Shown piece after piece: positions 51,567-62,713 of a stretch of DNA of 64,000 bases. The position numbers were made by a program, and so were the translations under genes. Under the pieces are notes generated by a model. It did no database searches. It was not told the DNA's origin and was given only the letters and a program-made list of their open reading frames with translations. Origin of the DNA: Hortaea werneckii (taxonomy: Eukaryota; Ascomycota; Dothideomycetes; Mycosphaerellales; Teratosphaeriaceae); contig JBAOKB010000020.1 of assembly GCA_037044905.1 (NCBI GenBank), positions 1,178,001 through 1,242,000 on the forward strand. Direction: 5' to 3'. The first letter of the stretch is position 1, and every line of letters begins with the position of its first letter.

Positions 51567-51904
51567 GGTGCAAGCTCGAAAGACTTATCCCTACGAGCAA
51601 TGTGTTGTCAGCCTAGGCTGGTCCATTAGTCCAGTCGTGGTATGTGAAGAAGTTCCAGTTTCTAGCGAATTGAAGGCTGATGATTGGAGGCTGGAACGCC
51701 AAAACAGGTATGGTAGTGAACGGCTACGGCGCGTCTTCGACCGTAACTCTATTTCCCGCAGATATGCAGGAAGATCCCCTCTTTACCAGGTACGATAATG
51801 CACGGGAGGGGATCCCCACATGCATAGGTCCTTAAGAGCTGAAGGTAGGCACGGTAGGTCTGAGTGAGTCCTGTTCCAATTTCGCCTTGACATTCCGGTG
51901 CTTC
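51567..51904. promoter_or_regulatory. Divergent promoter, 2H protein and second GH28
   Basis: 338 bp between two start codons. No clear TATA box; nothing specific recognised. Confidence 0.5.
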
Positions 51905-53566
51905 ATGATGAGGACGAGGCGAGGTCTTTTCACTGCGACGCTGGTACTCGCGGCCAATGTCACCTCCGCACTGGATGTTCGCAATTATGACGAACAGGGA
52001 GTCCTGGCTCCAGTCGAGAAAAGCACAACGAAAGCTACAGAGAACACACATGAGGCCATACGTCCGACGGTATTGAGCACAGAGCTGGTCACGACCACAG
52101 CACTTCCCGGCTCTGACACACCGGCCAAGCATTGGACGCCAGATCGCTATGATCCTTACGTTTGTGAGTACATGGGCGAGAACGGATGTTGGCAGCCCTC
52201 TGAGCCCGGTGATGGCCCGCCCTATTCTCACGATGGGAACTGGCCTTCGAGAAGCAAGACGTGTGTAGTAGAAGCTTGTAATGACAGGAACGGAGATGAC
52301 GCTCCCGCCATCCTCTCTGCGTTTGATGAATGTAAGGAAGATGGCCACATCATCTTTGAAAACACGACTTACTATGTTGGCACTGTAATGAACACCACCG
52401 GTCTAAAGAATGTCGATATTGAACTCAAAGGCACCGTGCTGTGGAGCACGGATATCGAGTACTGGTTGCAAGCCTCACTGCCGGTGGGCTTCCAAAACCA
52501 GACCTCTGCCTGGCATCTTGGTGGCGAAGGAATTCATTTCTTTGGCCATGGCGCAGGAACACTGGACGGCAATGGGCAGGTGTACGTGGCCAACGTCTCT
52601 ACCCTCTTGAGCTTCATCCTGCTAACGAGAAGCAGCTGGTACGACTACAACCACGGCCAATCGAACCTCCATGGAAGGCCACACGCTATCACAATCACTG
52701 AAACTAAAAACTCTGTTATTGAAGGTATTAGCCTAGTCCATCGCCTAGTCGCGTGGAACACTTGCTGACCTCCGTTTCCTCACCACGTAGGCCTTCGTTT
52801 CGTGAAGTCTCAGATGTGGACGATGACAGTAGCACGGTCCGAGAAAGTCTTACTCCAAGATATTTACGTCAACAACTCGTCCGAGGACCGGGAGTTCCGT
52901 TCGAACGTCAACACTGACGGCGTCGACACGGTCTATGCTAATAATATCACGATGTTGCGCTGGACTGTAGATTGTGGTGACGACTCTATTAGCATGAAGC
53001 AGAACTCCACGAACATCTACATTGCTAATTCGACCTTCTATAATGGCATTGGGTTCGCCATGGGCTCCATCGGGCAGTACCCAGGCCAGATTGAGGTAAT
53101 TGAGAATGTGACAGCCGAGAACATTGTCACCTACAACTCACGCATGGGTGGAAGAGTAAAGACTTGGACCGGCCTCAACACTGGCTATCCACCAAACGGA
53201 GGAGGTGGAGGATTTGGCTACGCGAAGAACATTACTTTCCGCAACTTCGAACTGCACAACGCACAGCAAGCCTGGGCCATTACTCAATGCACCTCTTACA
53301 ACGGCGTCAAAGGCGGCTGCGACACAAGTCGTTTCAAAATCGATGGCATGTACTGGGGAAACGCTACAGGTACCATCACGGGTGCGAACGTCGCCACTCT
53401 GCAATGTAGTAAGGCAAGCCCCTGTGAGAACATCGAGCTCGTCGGGAATCATGTCGTGCGAGCTGGAAGCCAGGACGAGGTGGAAGGCTACCTTTGCAGC
53501 AATGTTCAAGGCAAGAAGGGCTTTGAATGCACAGGTGACTGTGATCAGAACAGATGCCCGCACTGA
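51905..53566 (+). CDS. Secreted GH28-family enzyme with altered catalytic block
   Basis: Three exons: 51905-52581, 52636-52724 and 52791-53566, introns 52582-52635 (GTACGT...AGCAG, branch-like CTAACG) and 52725-52790. Intron 1 is 54 nt with no stop, so it can be misread as coding; splicing gives 'DGNGQVWYDYNHG', a family landmark. The 513-residue protein has a signal peptide (~1-22), a Thr/Ser-rich linker and then the beta-helix. Active-site blocks are NTDG (~296), GDDS (~318) and RVKTW (~377). Where active GH28 enzymes have GHG, it has 'YNGIGFAMGSIGQYPG' (~339-354), so the usual His is missing. Similar changes occur in rhamno- and xylogalacturonan-type branches. It probably acts on substituted pectin, or is inactive. 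Many N-glycosylation sites. Confidence 0.85.
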
Positions 53567-53838
53567 GCAATTGAGGCGAGAGTGTGTGGAAGAACTCAAT
53601 GTTATTTTGTCGGTCTCGGGAACCAGTGACTCTGTTGCAGCATGGAACTGAAGTTCCTCTGGCCAGCTCCATGGCCTCTTTAATGTCTGAAACGTACATC
53701 CATTATTTCAAAAATCATCGAAGATTCAAAGTCCGAATGACGACTCTCTGCTTTCGTGTAAGACAAACGGGTTGTGAAGAGGTGTGGCGATAGTCCAACA
53801 ATACTCGTACAACATGGCATCTATATCTAGCGAGGCTA

Positions 53839-55053
53839 TCACAACTCGTCGTGCTTAGGCTCTGGCCGCCCACTATGCTTATGAAGGTCCACACGCTTCT
53901 TGCTCCACTTGTCCCACGTTGCCATGAAGTCCTTTTCCATGCCAGACTCCATCTGATCCGGCAGCACAACCACGTATTCAATGTGTAGATTGCCATACTC
54001 CGGTCCATCCTCGTGCCGCCAAATCGGCATCCCTTCGCCTTCGATGACCTCTACCGTGCCCGGCTGGACCACCTTTCCTTTCGGCCGGTGTAGATGTACC
54101 ACGTGGCCGTCCAGGTGAGTTAGATTGCGCGACCAGTCGCCCATCCAGGCTTCCCGGAGTGATAAGACTTCCCGCCAGAAAAGGTTGGCATCTTTACGGC
54201 GGAAGAATGTTCCATCTGTGCGCTCACTGTCTTCAGTGCCTATCTCGGGATCCTTCTCCAGGAGGTGCACAATCAGATCACCGGCAATATAGTCAGGGCT
54301 CTCGTCACCCTCGTTTTCGTACGTCAACCGGGCTCCCACCGGCATACCCTTTTCCACTGTAAGATCAAATTGCTCTTCTTCCCTCACTACTCTGCTGCCC
54401 TTACAGACAGAGCAGGCGTGCTTGACCGTACTTCCCTTGCCGCCGCACACATCACACTGCATCTGCATTTGCTGGAAGATGCCCGGGGCTAGCATCTGCT
54501 TCTGAATGACCATGCCTTGACCATGACACTTGTGACACGTGTCTCTCTGGCCATCTTTGCTCCCCGACCCTTCGCACTTGGAACAGATGACCTGCTTCTC
54601 GATCTTGAAATCGTGGTCCTTGCCGGTATAGAAATCGCGCAGTGGTACGGTGATCCGGACTTCCATGTTCGGTCCGCGTCGTTGCCCGCCACCGAAGTGG
54701 CCGCCGCCGCCGAAGAAGCGGGAGAAGAGATCGAAGGGGTCATGTCTGGCTCCGGGCCTGCCACCCTGCTGGTGCTGCTTGACGCCTTCGTGTCCGTACT
54801 GATCGTAGATCTTCCTCGTCTCGTCGTCGCTCAAGACATCGTATGCCTCGGAGATCTCTACGAACCGCTTGGCAACCGTCTCGTCGCCGGGGTTCTTATC
54901 TGGATGGTATTTCTTCGAGAGTGTGCGGTATGCCTTTTTGATCTGTCGGTCGTCGGCATCGTTATCGATACCGAGGAGCTTGTAGTAGTCCTCTGCGGCA
55001 AGGGCGATAAGAGGTATAAGGCATAATAATGCCAGGGTCGAGAAGAATAGCAT
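53839..55053 (-). CDS. scj1: ER-lumen DnaJ/Hsp40 co-chaperone, Scj1-like
   Basis: A single-exon, 404-residue class I J protein. A signal peptide covers ~1-20. The J domain follows at once ('EDYYKLLGI' to 'YDQYGHEG') with HPD at 50-52. Then come a Gly/Phe-rich stretch and a zinc region with four CxxCxGxG-type repeats (CSKCEGSG, CHKCHGQG, CDVCGGKG, CSVCKGSR). The substrate-binding C-terminal domains complete it. The protein ends in KHDEL, an ER retrieval signal. Family knowledge: Scj1 stimulates the ER Hsp70 BiP/Kar2 in folding and ER-associated degradation of secreted proteins. It is convergent with the second GH28 gene (272 bp apart). Confidence 0.93.
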   Translation of the reverse strand: MLFFSTLALLCLIPLIALAAEDYYKLLGIDNDADDRQIKKAYRTLSKKYHPDKNPGDETVAKRFVEISEAYDVLSDDETRKIYDQYGHEGVKQHQQGGRPGARHDPFDLFSRFFGGGGHFGGGQRRGPNMEVRITVPLRDFYTGKDHDFKIEKQVICSKCEGSGSKDGQRDTCHKCHGQGMVIQKQMLAPGIFQQMQMQCDVCGGKGSTVKHACSVCKGSRVVREEEQFDLTVEKGMPVGARLTYENEGDESPDYIAGDLIVHLLEKDPEIGTEDSERTDGTFFRRKDANLFWREVLSLREAWMGDWSRNLTHLDGHVVHLHRPKGKVVQPGTVEVIEGEGMPIWRHEDGPEYGNLHIEYVVVLPDQMESGMEKDFMATWDKWSKKRVDLHKHSGRPEPKHDEL

Positions 55054-55561
55054 CGTGCGTTATCGGCGTCGGACGGACATGCGATCGGGTTGCAGAGACG
55101 GTACCGTGATGGTCGGATCAGCTCGTAAATGATCTATCGTCTCATCGTTCCCCCGGTACGAATTATTGCACAGTACATCCGTTGCGCCGCACAGGTTGTA
55201 AGAGGTTATTCTCTCGAGTACTTGAAGGCGTCGAAGATAATCACATGCGATCCGGGGGTGAAAGCTGTCCAATGCCACTAGCGCCGTCCGGCTGGGACGC
55301 GGTTAGACGCGTTTAACTTGGAACATGTTTTACATGTAGACTCGGGACACATCCACGACACCCAAAAAACATTCACCTTATTTACATGAATAGATCATAA
55401 CCGAGCGTGGTATTATTGAGATTTTCCTGCTATTTGATTTGGTCGTGAAGCGATAGCCAGGCTGTCTAAAACGATTTAAGCATCGACAACCTTCTTCCCA
55501 TCAGTCCAACAGTGCACAATACTACATCTGCCAGGTCTTTGATGGAATCATCGGCACTAAT
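55054..55561. other. Intergenic region
   Basis: Upstream region of the ER DnaJ gene and 3' flank of the DUF1993 gene. No gene and no clear unfolded-protein-response element recognised. Confidence 0.5.
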
Positions 55562-56267
55562 CTATTTCTTTGGCTGCATGTCGGTGCCAAGGAAGTCCCA
55601 CTTGCCAACTGGCACGCCAACATGCCGCAGGATCGCATATGCCGTCGTCTCGTGGAAGTAAAAGTTGGGCAAGGCGAACTTCTGCAGATAGGAGATGCCT
55701 AGATTCCAAAATGAGCCCCAGCACTCTTTCACAAGGACAACCGCATTGCGGTGGGAGGTTGAAACTTACCGGTGAACTCAAAGTTACCAAAGGGCGTCTT
55801 CATCTCGACAGTGGCGTTGTCCTTGCCCTCGAGGCTGGATGGGTCGACCTTCTTCAGCATGTCGATCGTCTTTTCAATGCGTTCGTACAGCTGGGGGAAG
55901 GTCGTCTCGTTGTCCTCCATGGGGATGTTCTCGATACCGCACATACGGACCGCTGCGAGCTTGGAGCTGTTCGAGCAAGACTGGATCTGGAATGGCAGGG
56001 GCTGTATACAACGTCAGCACCATGGAATGCGGAGATGTAGGTCGCTGGTTTGAAATACTAACCTTCATATCATCGGCGAGCTTGCCTTCCAACAGCTTCT
56101 CCTTGGGTACATTGTTCTCCTCGGCCCACTGCTCGCCCTTCTTGAGGAAAGCGTGGAGGTTCTCCAAGGAGCGCACGAAGAGCGGAATGCCTCGTAAAAA
56201 TCAGCAAAGTCGTCTTCGAAGCACGAAGAGGTATTTACTTACTCAGCTCATACAATGTCGGGGCCAT
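55562..56267 (-). CDS. DUF1993 family protein
   Basis: Four exons: 56267-56243, 56190-56063, 56001-55770 and 55698-55562, with introns of 52, 61 and 71 nt (GTAAGT...CGAG; GTTAGT...TACAG; GTAAGT...CTAG). The product has 173 residues. No single frame spans it; the joined exons keep frame and family features. DUF1993 landmarks: 'TLYELSIPLFVRSLENL' at the start, 'LADDMKPLPFQIQSCSN' (~45-61), 'FGNFEFTGISYLQKFALPNF' near 120-140, then 'FHETTAYAILRHVGVPVGK' near the end. This DinB-like helical family is common in fungi and bacteria; its biochemical role is unknown. No signal peptide. It is the only member in the window. Confidence 0.85.
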
Positions 56268-57402
56268 GTTGATATTGGGAGCAATGGCACTTAGCTTGGC
56301 GATATGACGTAATCTGACACGACGAGGCCGACAGTAGTGTATATATGTAGAGACGTATCGACGTTTTATCGAAAAGACTTAATTCTTTCCAAATGTTCTC
56401 AAGCTCGAATTTATGTCAACCTTGAGAGCCTAGGGACAACTGTTCAAGCTCTCGATCTCCACCCACTCTTGCCTTACCGCCTGAAGTTGATTACAAACCA
56501 ACCTTCTGAGATGGATCGTGATTGGCTGTCAAAAGCGGCGACGGTGAGACCTTGAGCTTCGTTTTATGCCTCTCCGGGATTCTAATGCAGCACAATGGCA
56601 AGCTGCTTTGTCACGGATCCAATGCATGGCGTTGCGACGGAGATAAAATCCAACAATCCGTCAGCAGTAGCACTGCAAGGAGTGAAGCGGCACGCATGTG
56701 GCCATGGGATCGATCCTTTAGTTCTACACTCTGCATCAACAACATACCTTGGTTCAGTTGAACTTAGTGACTAAGTTTTGATAAGATGTTCAACTTGCGG
56801 GATTTTGTATGAATTGCTAACTCGCGAGTCTCTCACATCAATGTTTTTGGTTGTCTGCCAGTCGTTTGGTCCCCCCCTCCCCCAAACTCCTAGGCCTGTG
56901 GAGCACCTTGTCCTCGCTGTCCTACAAAGTCCCTTGCCCGTTGACACCAACAGTAGCATACCAAGGTACGTGTAGACATTCAATGAGATGAGATGCGTGA
57001 AAGCCGAACCTGCATGGAGACTGCACTATGTCGAGATCAGATACGATAAGACGAGGTTGGAATACGACGCTGGGATGCGCAGGCGGAATCGTGAATCCGC
57101 ACATTAGTACACAACTTCTCTAAGACTACCGGTCTGGAAAGGCTAAGTAAGTAAGCAGTACATAGTGCTGTCAGTCCCGAGATGTATCCCGTATTTCTTG
57201 CGCCCGGATAATCCTTCCCTGCCTCCTAATTCCCTCAGAGAACCAATCCTAGTGACACCCCAAGGAATAGGCGTGATATTTGCCGTAATGGCCATTGGAT
57301 GCTTTGCATCGTCGCTGGAACGCTGAATTTTCAAGATAAATAAAGATGTCGCGGAGACAGTCATGCAGCATTTGGCTACTGCTGATGTTTTCCACCCCGT
57401 TC
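56268..57402. other. Intergenic region
   Basis: 1.1 kb between the DUF1993 start (-) and the Vac7-like stop (-). Only short frames; no gene or specific element. Confidence 0.5.
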
Positions 57403-60400
57403 TCAGCCCTCTTCCGTCAATTCCACAATTTTTTCTCCGGAATCAAGTCTGTGGAATTCATCCGGGTCTTCATCTTCCGTAATGTCTGGCCAATCGATCC
57501 ACTCCCACCCTTTCTCTTTCGGCACTGGCGAAAGCCTCATGTTTCCTGCCTTGTCGATTCCTTCTTCCGGATGCACGACGACACTAGCAGCGACACTAAC
57601 ACTTTCTGTGCGCATGCTGACCGGAAGCTGGTACCTCAATACGCCCCGTACAATCAGCTCGAAAGGATGCTGTACAACGCTTTCCCATCGCCTGCTACCA
57701 GCCTCTTCGGTCTTGTTGCCAGGGTGGAGAAGACGTACTTCACCAAGCGAATAGTGTGTATGCCGTTTGACCGGGCTCCCAGAGAATGCCAGCGCTTGGT
57801 CGAAGTGGAAGATGCGGCCAAGAAGCATGGTTTGGGCGTCCTTTCCAAAATCCTCGTCGCCATCGGAAGGCGGCAATGGATCTGTGCCATCGTCCACATC
57901 GCCGTCGTGACGCCATGGGACATGCCAGTGTTCAGTGAGATCCTGCCATGGATTAGAATCCCCAGGTTCTGCAAGCGGCAGCGATTCGCCCCGTCTGCTT
58001 CGCCTCCGTCTATCTAGCTGCGATTTCTGATTCTTGGGCTGATCGCGGCTGCTCCCCACGTGCTTGCTTTTCGCAAACACATTAACATCCATGTCGCCGA
58101 CTGTAATGCCAAGCGCATTCGGATTGACAGCCCCGACCATCAAATCCAGCATGATTTCCTGCTCGCTCGCAAGTACGTTCTCGATCCTCCGGATCCGCAC
58201 ATCATACATGGGTCTGTTAGACATGATAAGAAACCCGACTGCGCTAAGTAGAACCGCTACGACTACGGCGAATCCAAGGACGCAACCTCCAAATCCGCCG
58301 CAGCAGAGTCGACGTCGACGACGAGGGTCGGATGGCGAGTAGAATTCGTCGATGCTCCTTACACTTCCGCTCTGGATGCGACTATGGGGGCCACGCAATG
58401 CGGAGCCACGAGACGTGTGGCGGACTGTGCCCACAAGAGGCGTACGCTCATCATCTGCGCCTTCGCCATCAAAGTCGTAAGAATTTTCTTGTTTTCTGCT
58501 TGCGCCGCCAAACAGCGATGAAGGGCCTCTCATTTGCGGTGGCTGACTAAGACCGCTTTGTGGACTTCGTGGGCTGTTAGGCCGCGAGGAGTGCCGCATG
58601 CCGAGATGACTGTTGCGCAGCTTGCTCGCCTGAGTAAATGGGGATTCTCCGTACTGGTTGCCGTCAAACATGCCTGACGCATTTTGATGGTGATAAAGCC
58701 CTCCTCGTGCGCCGAATCTTCCTATGTGCCGGGCCTGGTGATGGCCACTTCTAGATGATCCCGTGCCATGCCCGTTTTTCGCCGAATCTGGAGAATCCAT
58801 AGAATCTGCATTGTACGGATTGCTAGCAAACTTCATGCTTCGTTTCCCAGCGACTCGCCGGCCGTCATCCAGGTCGCCTGCACCACCGCCCGCTACACTG
58901 CCGTACCCTCGTGGTCCCGTACCTGAGCGTTGCTCAGCAATGCTATGCGAGCTTGTCACGCTCGGCGTGCGAGAATGGTGTCGTGGCCGACGCTGGGGCT
59001 CTGGAGGATTTGATTCGTAGACAAATGTTTCGTCCGAGTCGGATGTGTAATTTGCTTCCTCTACGTCGCGAGCAACGCGGGCTTCGAAGATGTCTGCTTT
59101 GCTGGAGGCTTTACGGAGGCGATTGTTAGAATATATATACTTGCTGGGATAACCGAAAGAAAAAAAGCCACGCATGCTTGCGGCCCAAGACTCGCGTCGT
59201 TGAGTACTCGCAGATGCACCTGGGCCGCAGCGTACACTACCGCTGCCACCGTGGACAATAGTTTCGTCGTTCGAAACGAGTGAAGGAGAACCCACGGTGC
59301 TATCGTAGGCCGAATCTTCTTCCCACTCGTCAAACGACTCACTGCAGCCGAGCGGACGAGAGCGGTTGTGTAGTCGCGCGGGAGATGCGCTCGTGTTGGG
59401 ACAGAACTTACCAGTACCTTGATTAAGACTCCTAGCCTTTTGACTCGGCTTCTTTCGTTCTTTCTTGGGGCGTATAGTCTCAGTGCTCGCTTTCATGCGC
59501 AGACTACCAGGGTCGTTTCGACCGCTTCCAACTCTGTCGTAACCCGCACTAAGTGCAGATTGCGGGATGGATTGCACAGTTTCAGTTTCGACGGTCATGT
59601 TCGGCTTCCCTTCGTTCTGACGGGACTTGGCAGAATGCAGTGGCGGGTACGAGCTTTTGCTGGTAGAAGATCGTGTAGCGTTCTTGCTGGGCTGGGTTAA
59701 TGATTGGCGGCGTCCACGTTTTTGATCAGCCTTGCTGCCAGCACTCTCACTGCCGCTTTCGGCGGGTTGGGTGAGTTTGTCACTGTCCTGGCCTTCTTTT
59801 TTGGCGGCAGAACCGTCTTCTTCTGAGATCCGACTGAGCGGTTTAAGATCTGCCGCTGCTTGTGTAGCAGCGGGCGACTCAGGCACGGAGTCGGAGCTAT
59901 TTTCTTGCACCGTCTCAAGTGTAGACTTCCCACTAGGTCCTCTTGACGGCGCTTTAGGCGGAGCTTGCAGTGACTGCTCCTGCTTGCCTTGCTCATCACT
60001 GCCATTCGATGATGTCTGCTTCGGTGGGGGCGTGGCAGCTTGTTGCGGAGTAGCACTCTGCACACTAATAGATGGTGCGCCTGCATTTGCCGTTTCTTGC
60101 TTTTTCTGCTGCTGCGATTGCTGCGTCGCCCCTGAACCTCTCCTAGAGTTTGGTGCAGATGGCGGCGGGGATTTCAGTCTGGGAGAGACAGGCCATTGGG
60201 GCGTGGCATCTCCCGACCCAGCCCCGCTAACGCTTTTGCTTGCTCGAGGCAGCTTGGAGACTGCATCAGTCACTGGACCACCAGGGGCTGTATTACCGCC
60301 TGATGCCTGCAATTGAGGCACATTGGCAGCGGATAATGCTCTCTGAATTGCTGCAGCAGAGGGTTGTGTTGCGATCGGCTGCGTTAAAGTCTGAGGTCGC

Positions 60401-60753
60401 GAATCCCTGCGCACTGGCGATGTATTCCTGGATGAATGGGGACTGGTATTTGCGGATGATGATGTAGCTGCTTGGGCGAGATTACTGGATGGCTCCTTGC
60501 GCAGTGGCGGGGCGGAAGTCGTTTGCGAAGCTATCGTGGAGGGTGGCTGTTGCGGTAGTGTTTGTGATTGTTGGCTTGGAACCCTCTGATTGCCGCTGCT
60601 GCTCCCATCTTCACCCTGCTTCGGCATAGCTGAAGCACCGCCGGGAGTCGCGGCGTTACCGCCCATGCCTACCGACTCCATTCCTTCTTGCGTCGGCGCA
60701 CTCATTGCGTCGGTTCCGTCTTGCCTCTGGTGTTGTAGATCTTTGCCCGACAT
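57403..60753 (-). CDS. vac7: Vac7-like vacuolar membrane protein
   Basis: A 1116-residue single-exon protein. The first ~810 residues are disordered, rich in Ser, Gln, Pro and Ala (for example 'PSQQSQTLPQQPPSTIASQ'). One membrane segment lies near 818-846 ('CCGGFGGCVLGFAVVVAVLL'). The C-terminal part, in the vacuole lumen, has the LEA2-like core 'VLASEQEIMLDLMVGAVNPN' with 'ITVGDMDVNVFAKSKHVG' and the final 'LPVSMRTESVSVAASVVV'. This single-pass layout with the conserved lumenal region matches fungal Vac7. Family knowledge: Vac7 activates Fab1 to make PI(3,5)P2 and so controls vacuole size and osmotic response. The Ser-rich N-terminus is probably a phosphorylated regulatory arm (inference). 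Confidence 0.8.
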   Translation of the reverse strand: MSGKDLQHQRQDGTDAMSAPTQEGMESVGMGGNAATPGGASAMPKQGEDGSSSGNQRVPSQQSQTLPQQPPSTIASQTTSAPPLRKEPSSNLAQAATSSSANTSPHSSRNTSPVRRDSRPQTLTQPIATQPSAAAIQRALSAANVPQLQASGGNTAPGGPVTDAVSKLPRASKSVSGAGSGDATPQWPVSPRLKSPPPSAPNSRRGSGATQQSQQQKKQETANAGAPSISVQSATPQQAATPPPKQTSSNGSDEQGKQEQSLQAPPKAPSRGPSGKSTLETVQENSSDSVPESPAATQAAADLKPLSRISEEDGSAAKKEGQDSDKLTQPAESGSESAGSKADQKRGRRQSLTQPSKNATRSSTSKSSYPPLHSAKSRQNEGKPNMTVETETVQSIPQSALSAGYDRVGSGRNDPGSLRMKASTETIRPKKERKKPSQKARSLNQGTGKFCPNTSASPARLHNRSRPLGCSESFDEWEEDSAYDSTVGSPSLVSNDETIVHGGSGSVRCGPGASASTQRRESWAASMRGFFSFGYPSKYIYSNNRLRKASSKADIFEARVARDVEEANYTSDSDETFVYESNPPEPQRRPRHHSRTPSVTSSHSIAEQRSGTGPRGYGSVAGGGAGDLDDGRRVAGKRSMKFASNPYNADSMDSPDSAKNGHGTGSSRSGHHQARHIGRFGARGGLYHHQNASGMFDGNQYGESPFTQASKLRNSHLGMRHSSRPNSPRSPQSGLSQPPQMRGPSSLFGGASRKQENSYDFDGEGADDERTPLVGTVRHTSRGSALRGPHSRIQSGSVRSIDEFYSPSDPRRRRRLCCGGFGGCVLGFAVVVAVLLSAVGFLIMSNRPMYDVRIRRIENVLASEQEIMLDLMVGAVNPNALGITVGDMDVNVFAKSKHVGSSRDQPKNQKSQLDRRRRSRRGESLPLAEPGDSNPWQDLTEHWHVPWRHDGDVDDGTDPLPPSDGDEDFGKDAQTMLLGRIFHFDQALAFSGSPVKRHTHYSLGEVRLLHPGNKTEEAGSRRWESVVQHPFELIVRGVLRYQLPVSMRTESVSVAASVVVHPEEGIDKAGNMRLSPVPKEKGWEWIDWPDITEDEDPDEFHRLDSGEKIVELTEEG

Positions 60754-62207
60754 GACCGACTCTTCGCCTCCTAGAGATCTCTTCCAGTCTGTATGCTATA
60801 TCGCTGCTCATTCTTTGATGATGCCCAATGCCTGTTTGCTGCTTGCAGAAGATTGTGTCCGTCACGCCGATGCCATCTTTCCCTCTGAGTAAGGTGCCTG
60901 GGTGCTTGCCGGGTCTAGCAGTCGGCGGATCGAGCGCTCCGCTCACCGCCCGTCCCACGTTCCAACTGCCGGCGATCTGATGTAAACAGACAGCAATGAC
61001 GACAAATGAGGAGGACACTCTTTGGCTCTTCTGGGCGCAGTCTTGAGCGGAAAAACAACTACGTCGGTCACGCGAATCGCACGGGAGGAGTACTGAGAGG
61101 TGACAACGGCGCAAGGTGTTTGCCGGCGCGACGGAAGCACGCAGAGCGTCACGACCAGAGTCTCGGGAATCGGGATAGATTGCAGAAGCCTGCGGGAAGA
61201 GCCGTGGAGCGTCTCGAGCGTTCATCATCGTGGCGTCGGTGGCTTTTCGTCAGGCACACATGCACGGCCCTCACCCAAAGCCCCGTTGGTGCGACCCCAG
61301 GGCTGACAGGATGCCGAGATGGAGGGCGGATGGGAGAGACGTACCGCGATGAGATCGCGTGCGTGTCTTGCATGCTGTGGCTTGCTACGTGCACATGTGG
61401 GAGTGGCTCTCTGGGCAGGCTTACCAGAGCAGGCTGAGACATGATGGGAAAGGTACGCTGCAGCGACCGACGTCTTCCCCGGTTGCCCACCGCGAATTTG
61501 TTACGATACACCCCGGCAGGCATGTGATCAATGTATGCGGCGTCTGCTGAGGTGATATCGGCAGCTCCCTGGGTATCATGTACAACGAGCGCACATCCTC
61601 TTTGTCATGCCGCCGTCCCGCGTATTCCAGGGCCATCGTGGATACTGGAGACAACGGGTACCTTGAACCCGCTACTAAAAGATGACCGCTGGAAACCTGT
61701 CGGGCGTTGTCGATGAGACTCACTGAACGTCCTATTCCAAGCGAGTCTGTGCAAATCACCTAAGCATATTCGATTCAGCCGACTTTGCTAAACGCAGCAA
61801 TGGTTTCCACCACGGTTTCATTTGGTTTTCTGACAGTGGTCAATCAAGCACAAGCTACACACGTGATTCAACCAAGCCTAGTCTTTGTAACGCTTTCAAG
61901 CCAGTCATTAAAATACCTGAATTTTGCCAAGTTTAGCCCATCTAGAAGAGCCCTTCTACCTCAGCGCAGAGAAGAGATACTGCCTTTCGCGCAACTTCAC
62001 TTCCCCTCTCATGCATTCAAATGAGGCCAGTCCACGATCCGCTGCCGCAATACTGGCTGGCTCCTATTGCGAGTGTCCAAAAGAACTTCCACAGACGGAA
62101 AAAAGCAAGTATAAGTAGCGTTGCCAAAGAATCACAGCATCTTGGTCAGACGAGGTCCATTCTCCGTTTAATCTTGTCCCCTCACATTTGAAACGCCCGC
62201 TTCAAAA
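60754..62207. other. Intergenic region
   Basis: About 1.45 kb: promoter/leader of the Vac7-like gene on the left and promoter of the decayed secreted-protein gene on the right. Open frames such as 61006-61437 have no family features. Confidence 0.5.
62110..62115 (+). promoter_or_regulatory. TATA box of the decayed secreted-protein gene
   Basis: tataag, 98 bp upstream of the ATG at 62208, the same distance as in the two other TATA-bearing secreted genes here. Confidence 0.5.
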
Positions 62208-62713
62208 ATGCAGCTCACATTTGCTGTGGCCGCTCTTGTCGGTCTTGTGGCTGTAACTTCAGCCTCTCCAGCATCTTAGGGTAAGCGAAACTACAAGTTC
62301 CAAGTCCAGAACTGGGAAGCTGGCTGTGCTTGCTCGGAATGTTATTACAATTATAACGTGACTGGCAAGCGAGATGGCGAGAAGCCGGCTTTCAAAGCCT
62401 ACCTGGGTACTGCTCTGGCGATGACAGCGGCTATTCCACGCCATGCGAGCTGCTGAAGGGGGCAGCGGGTACAGAGATAGCAGCTGAGCTGGCACCGTAC
62501 GACTTCACCACTACGAACAATATCGCGGCTATGGGCGTGAGCTTGAGCTTCACGACGAATGCACAGAGCCCGTATTTTTCTTCGCAAAAACAACTCTGAC
62601 AACGTCAAGATCACCTACTACACAGTGTGACTTACAGTTACATCGGTCACTACAATGCCACTTTCAATCAGTTTGGTGAGCCTCCATACGACTTCAAGGT
62701 CAAGCTTAATTAA
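62208..62713 (+). pseudogene. Broken small secreted protein gene
   Basis: A clear signal peptide is read from ATG 62208 but an in-frame TAG at 62277-62279 ends it after 23 codons. The same frame then continues for about 40 codons with a Cys-containing, Tyr-rich secreted-like segment. Near 62400-62410 the coding sense moves to another frame, with a second disabling point near 62585. A last short stretch reaches TAA at 62711-62713. No intron choice I tried removes all breaks. Together this looks like a ~160-residue small secreted protein that has decayed. The promoter TATA box survives. The family is not recognised. Confidence 0.6.

Noticed and set aside
61006..61437. 143-codon plus-strand frame
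   Set aside because: Arg-rich, lies in the leader/promoter of the Vac7-like gene on the other strand; no features.
62277..62279. Intron that would remove the TAG in the decayed secreted gene
   Set aside because: The only donors upstream would give introns of about 30-42 nt, shorter than any sure intron in the window, and later frame breaks would remain.
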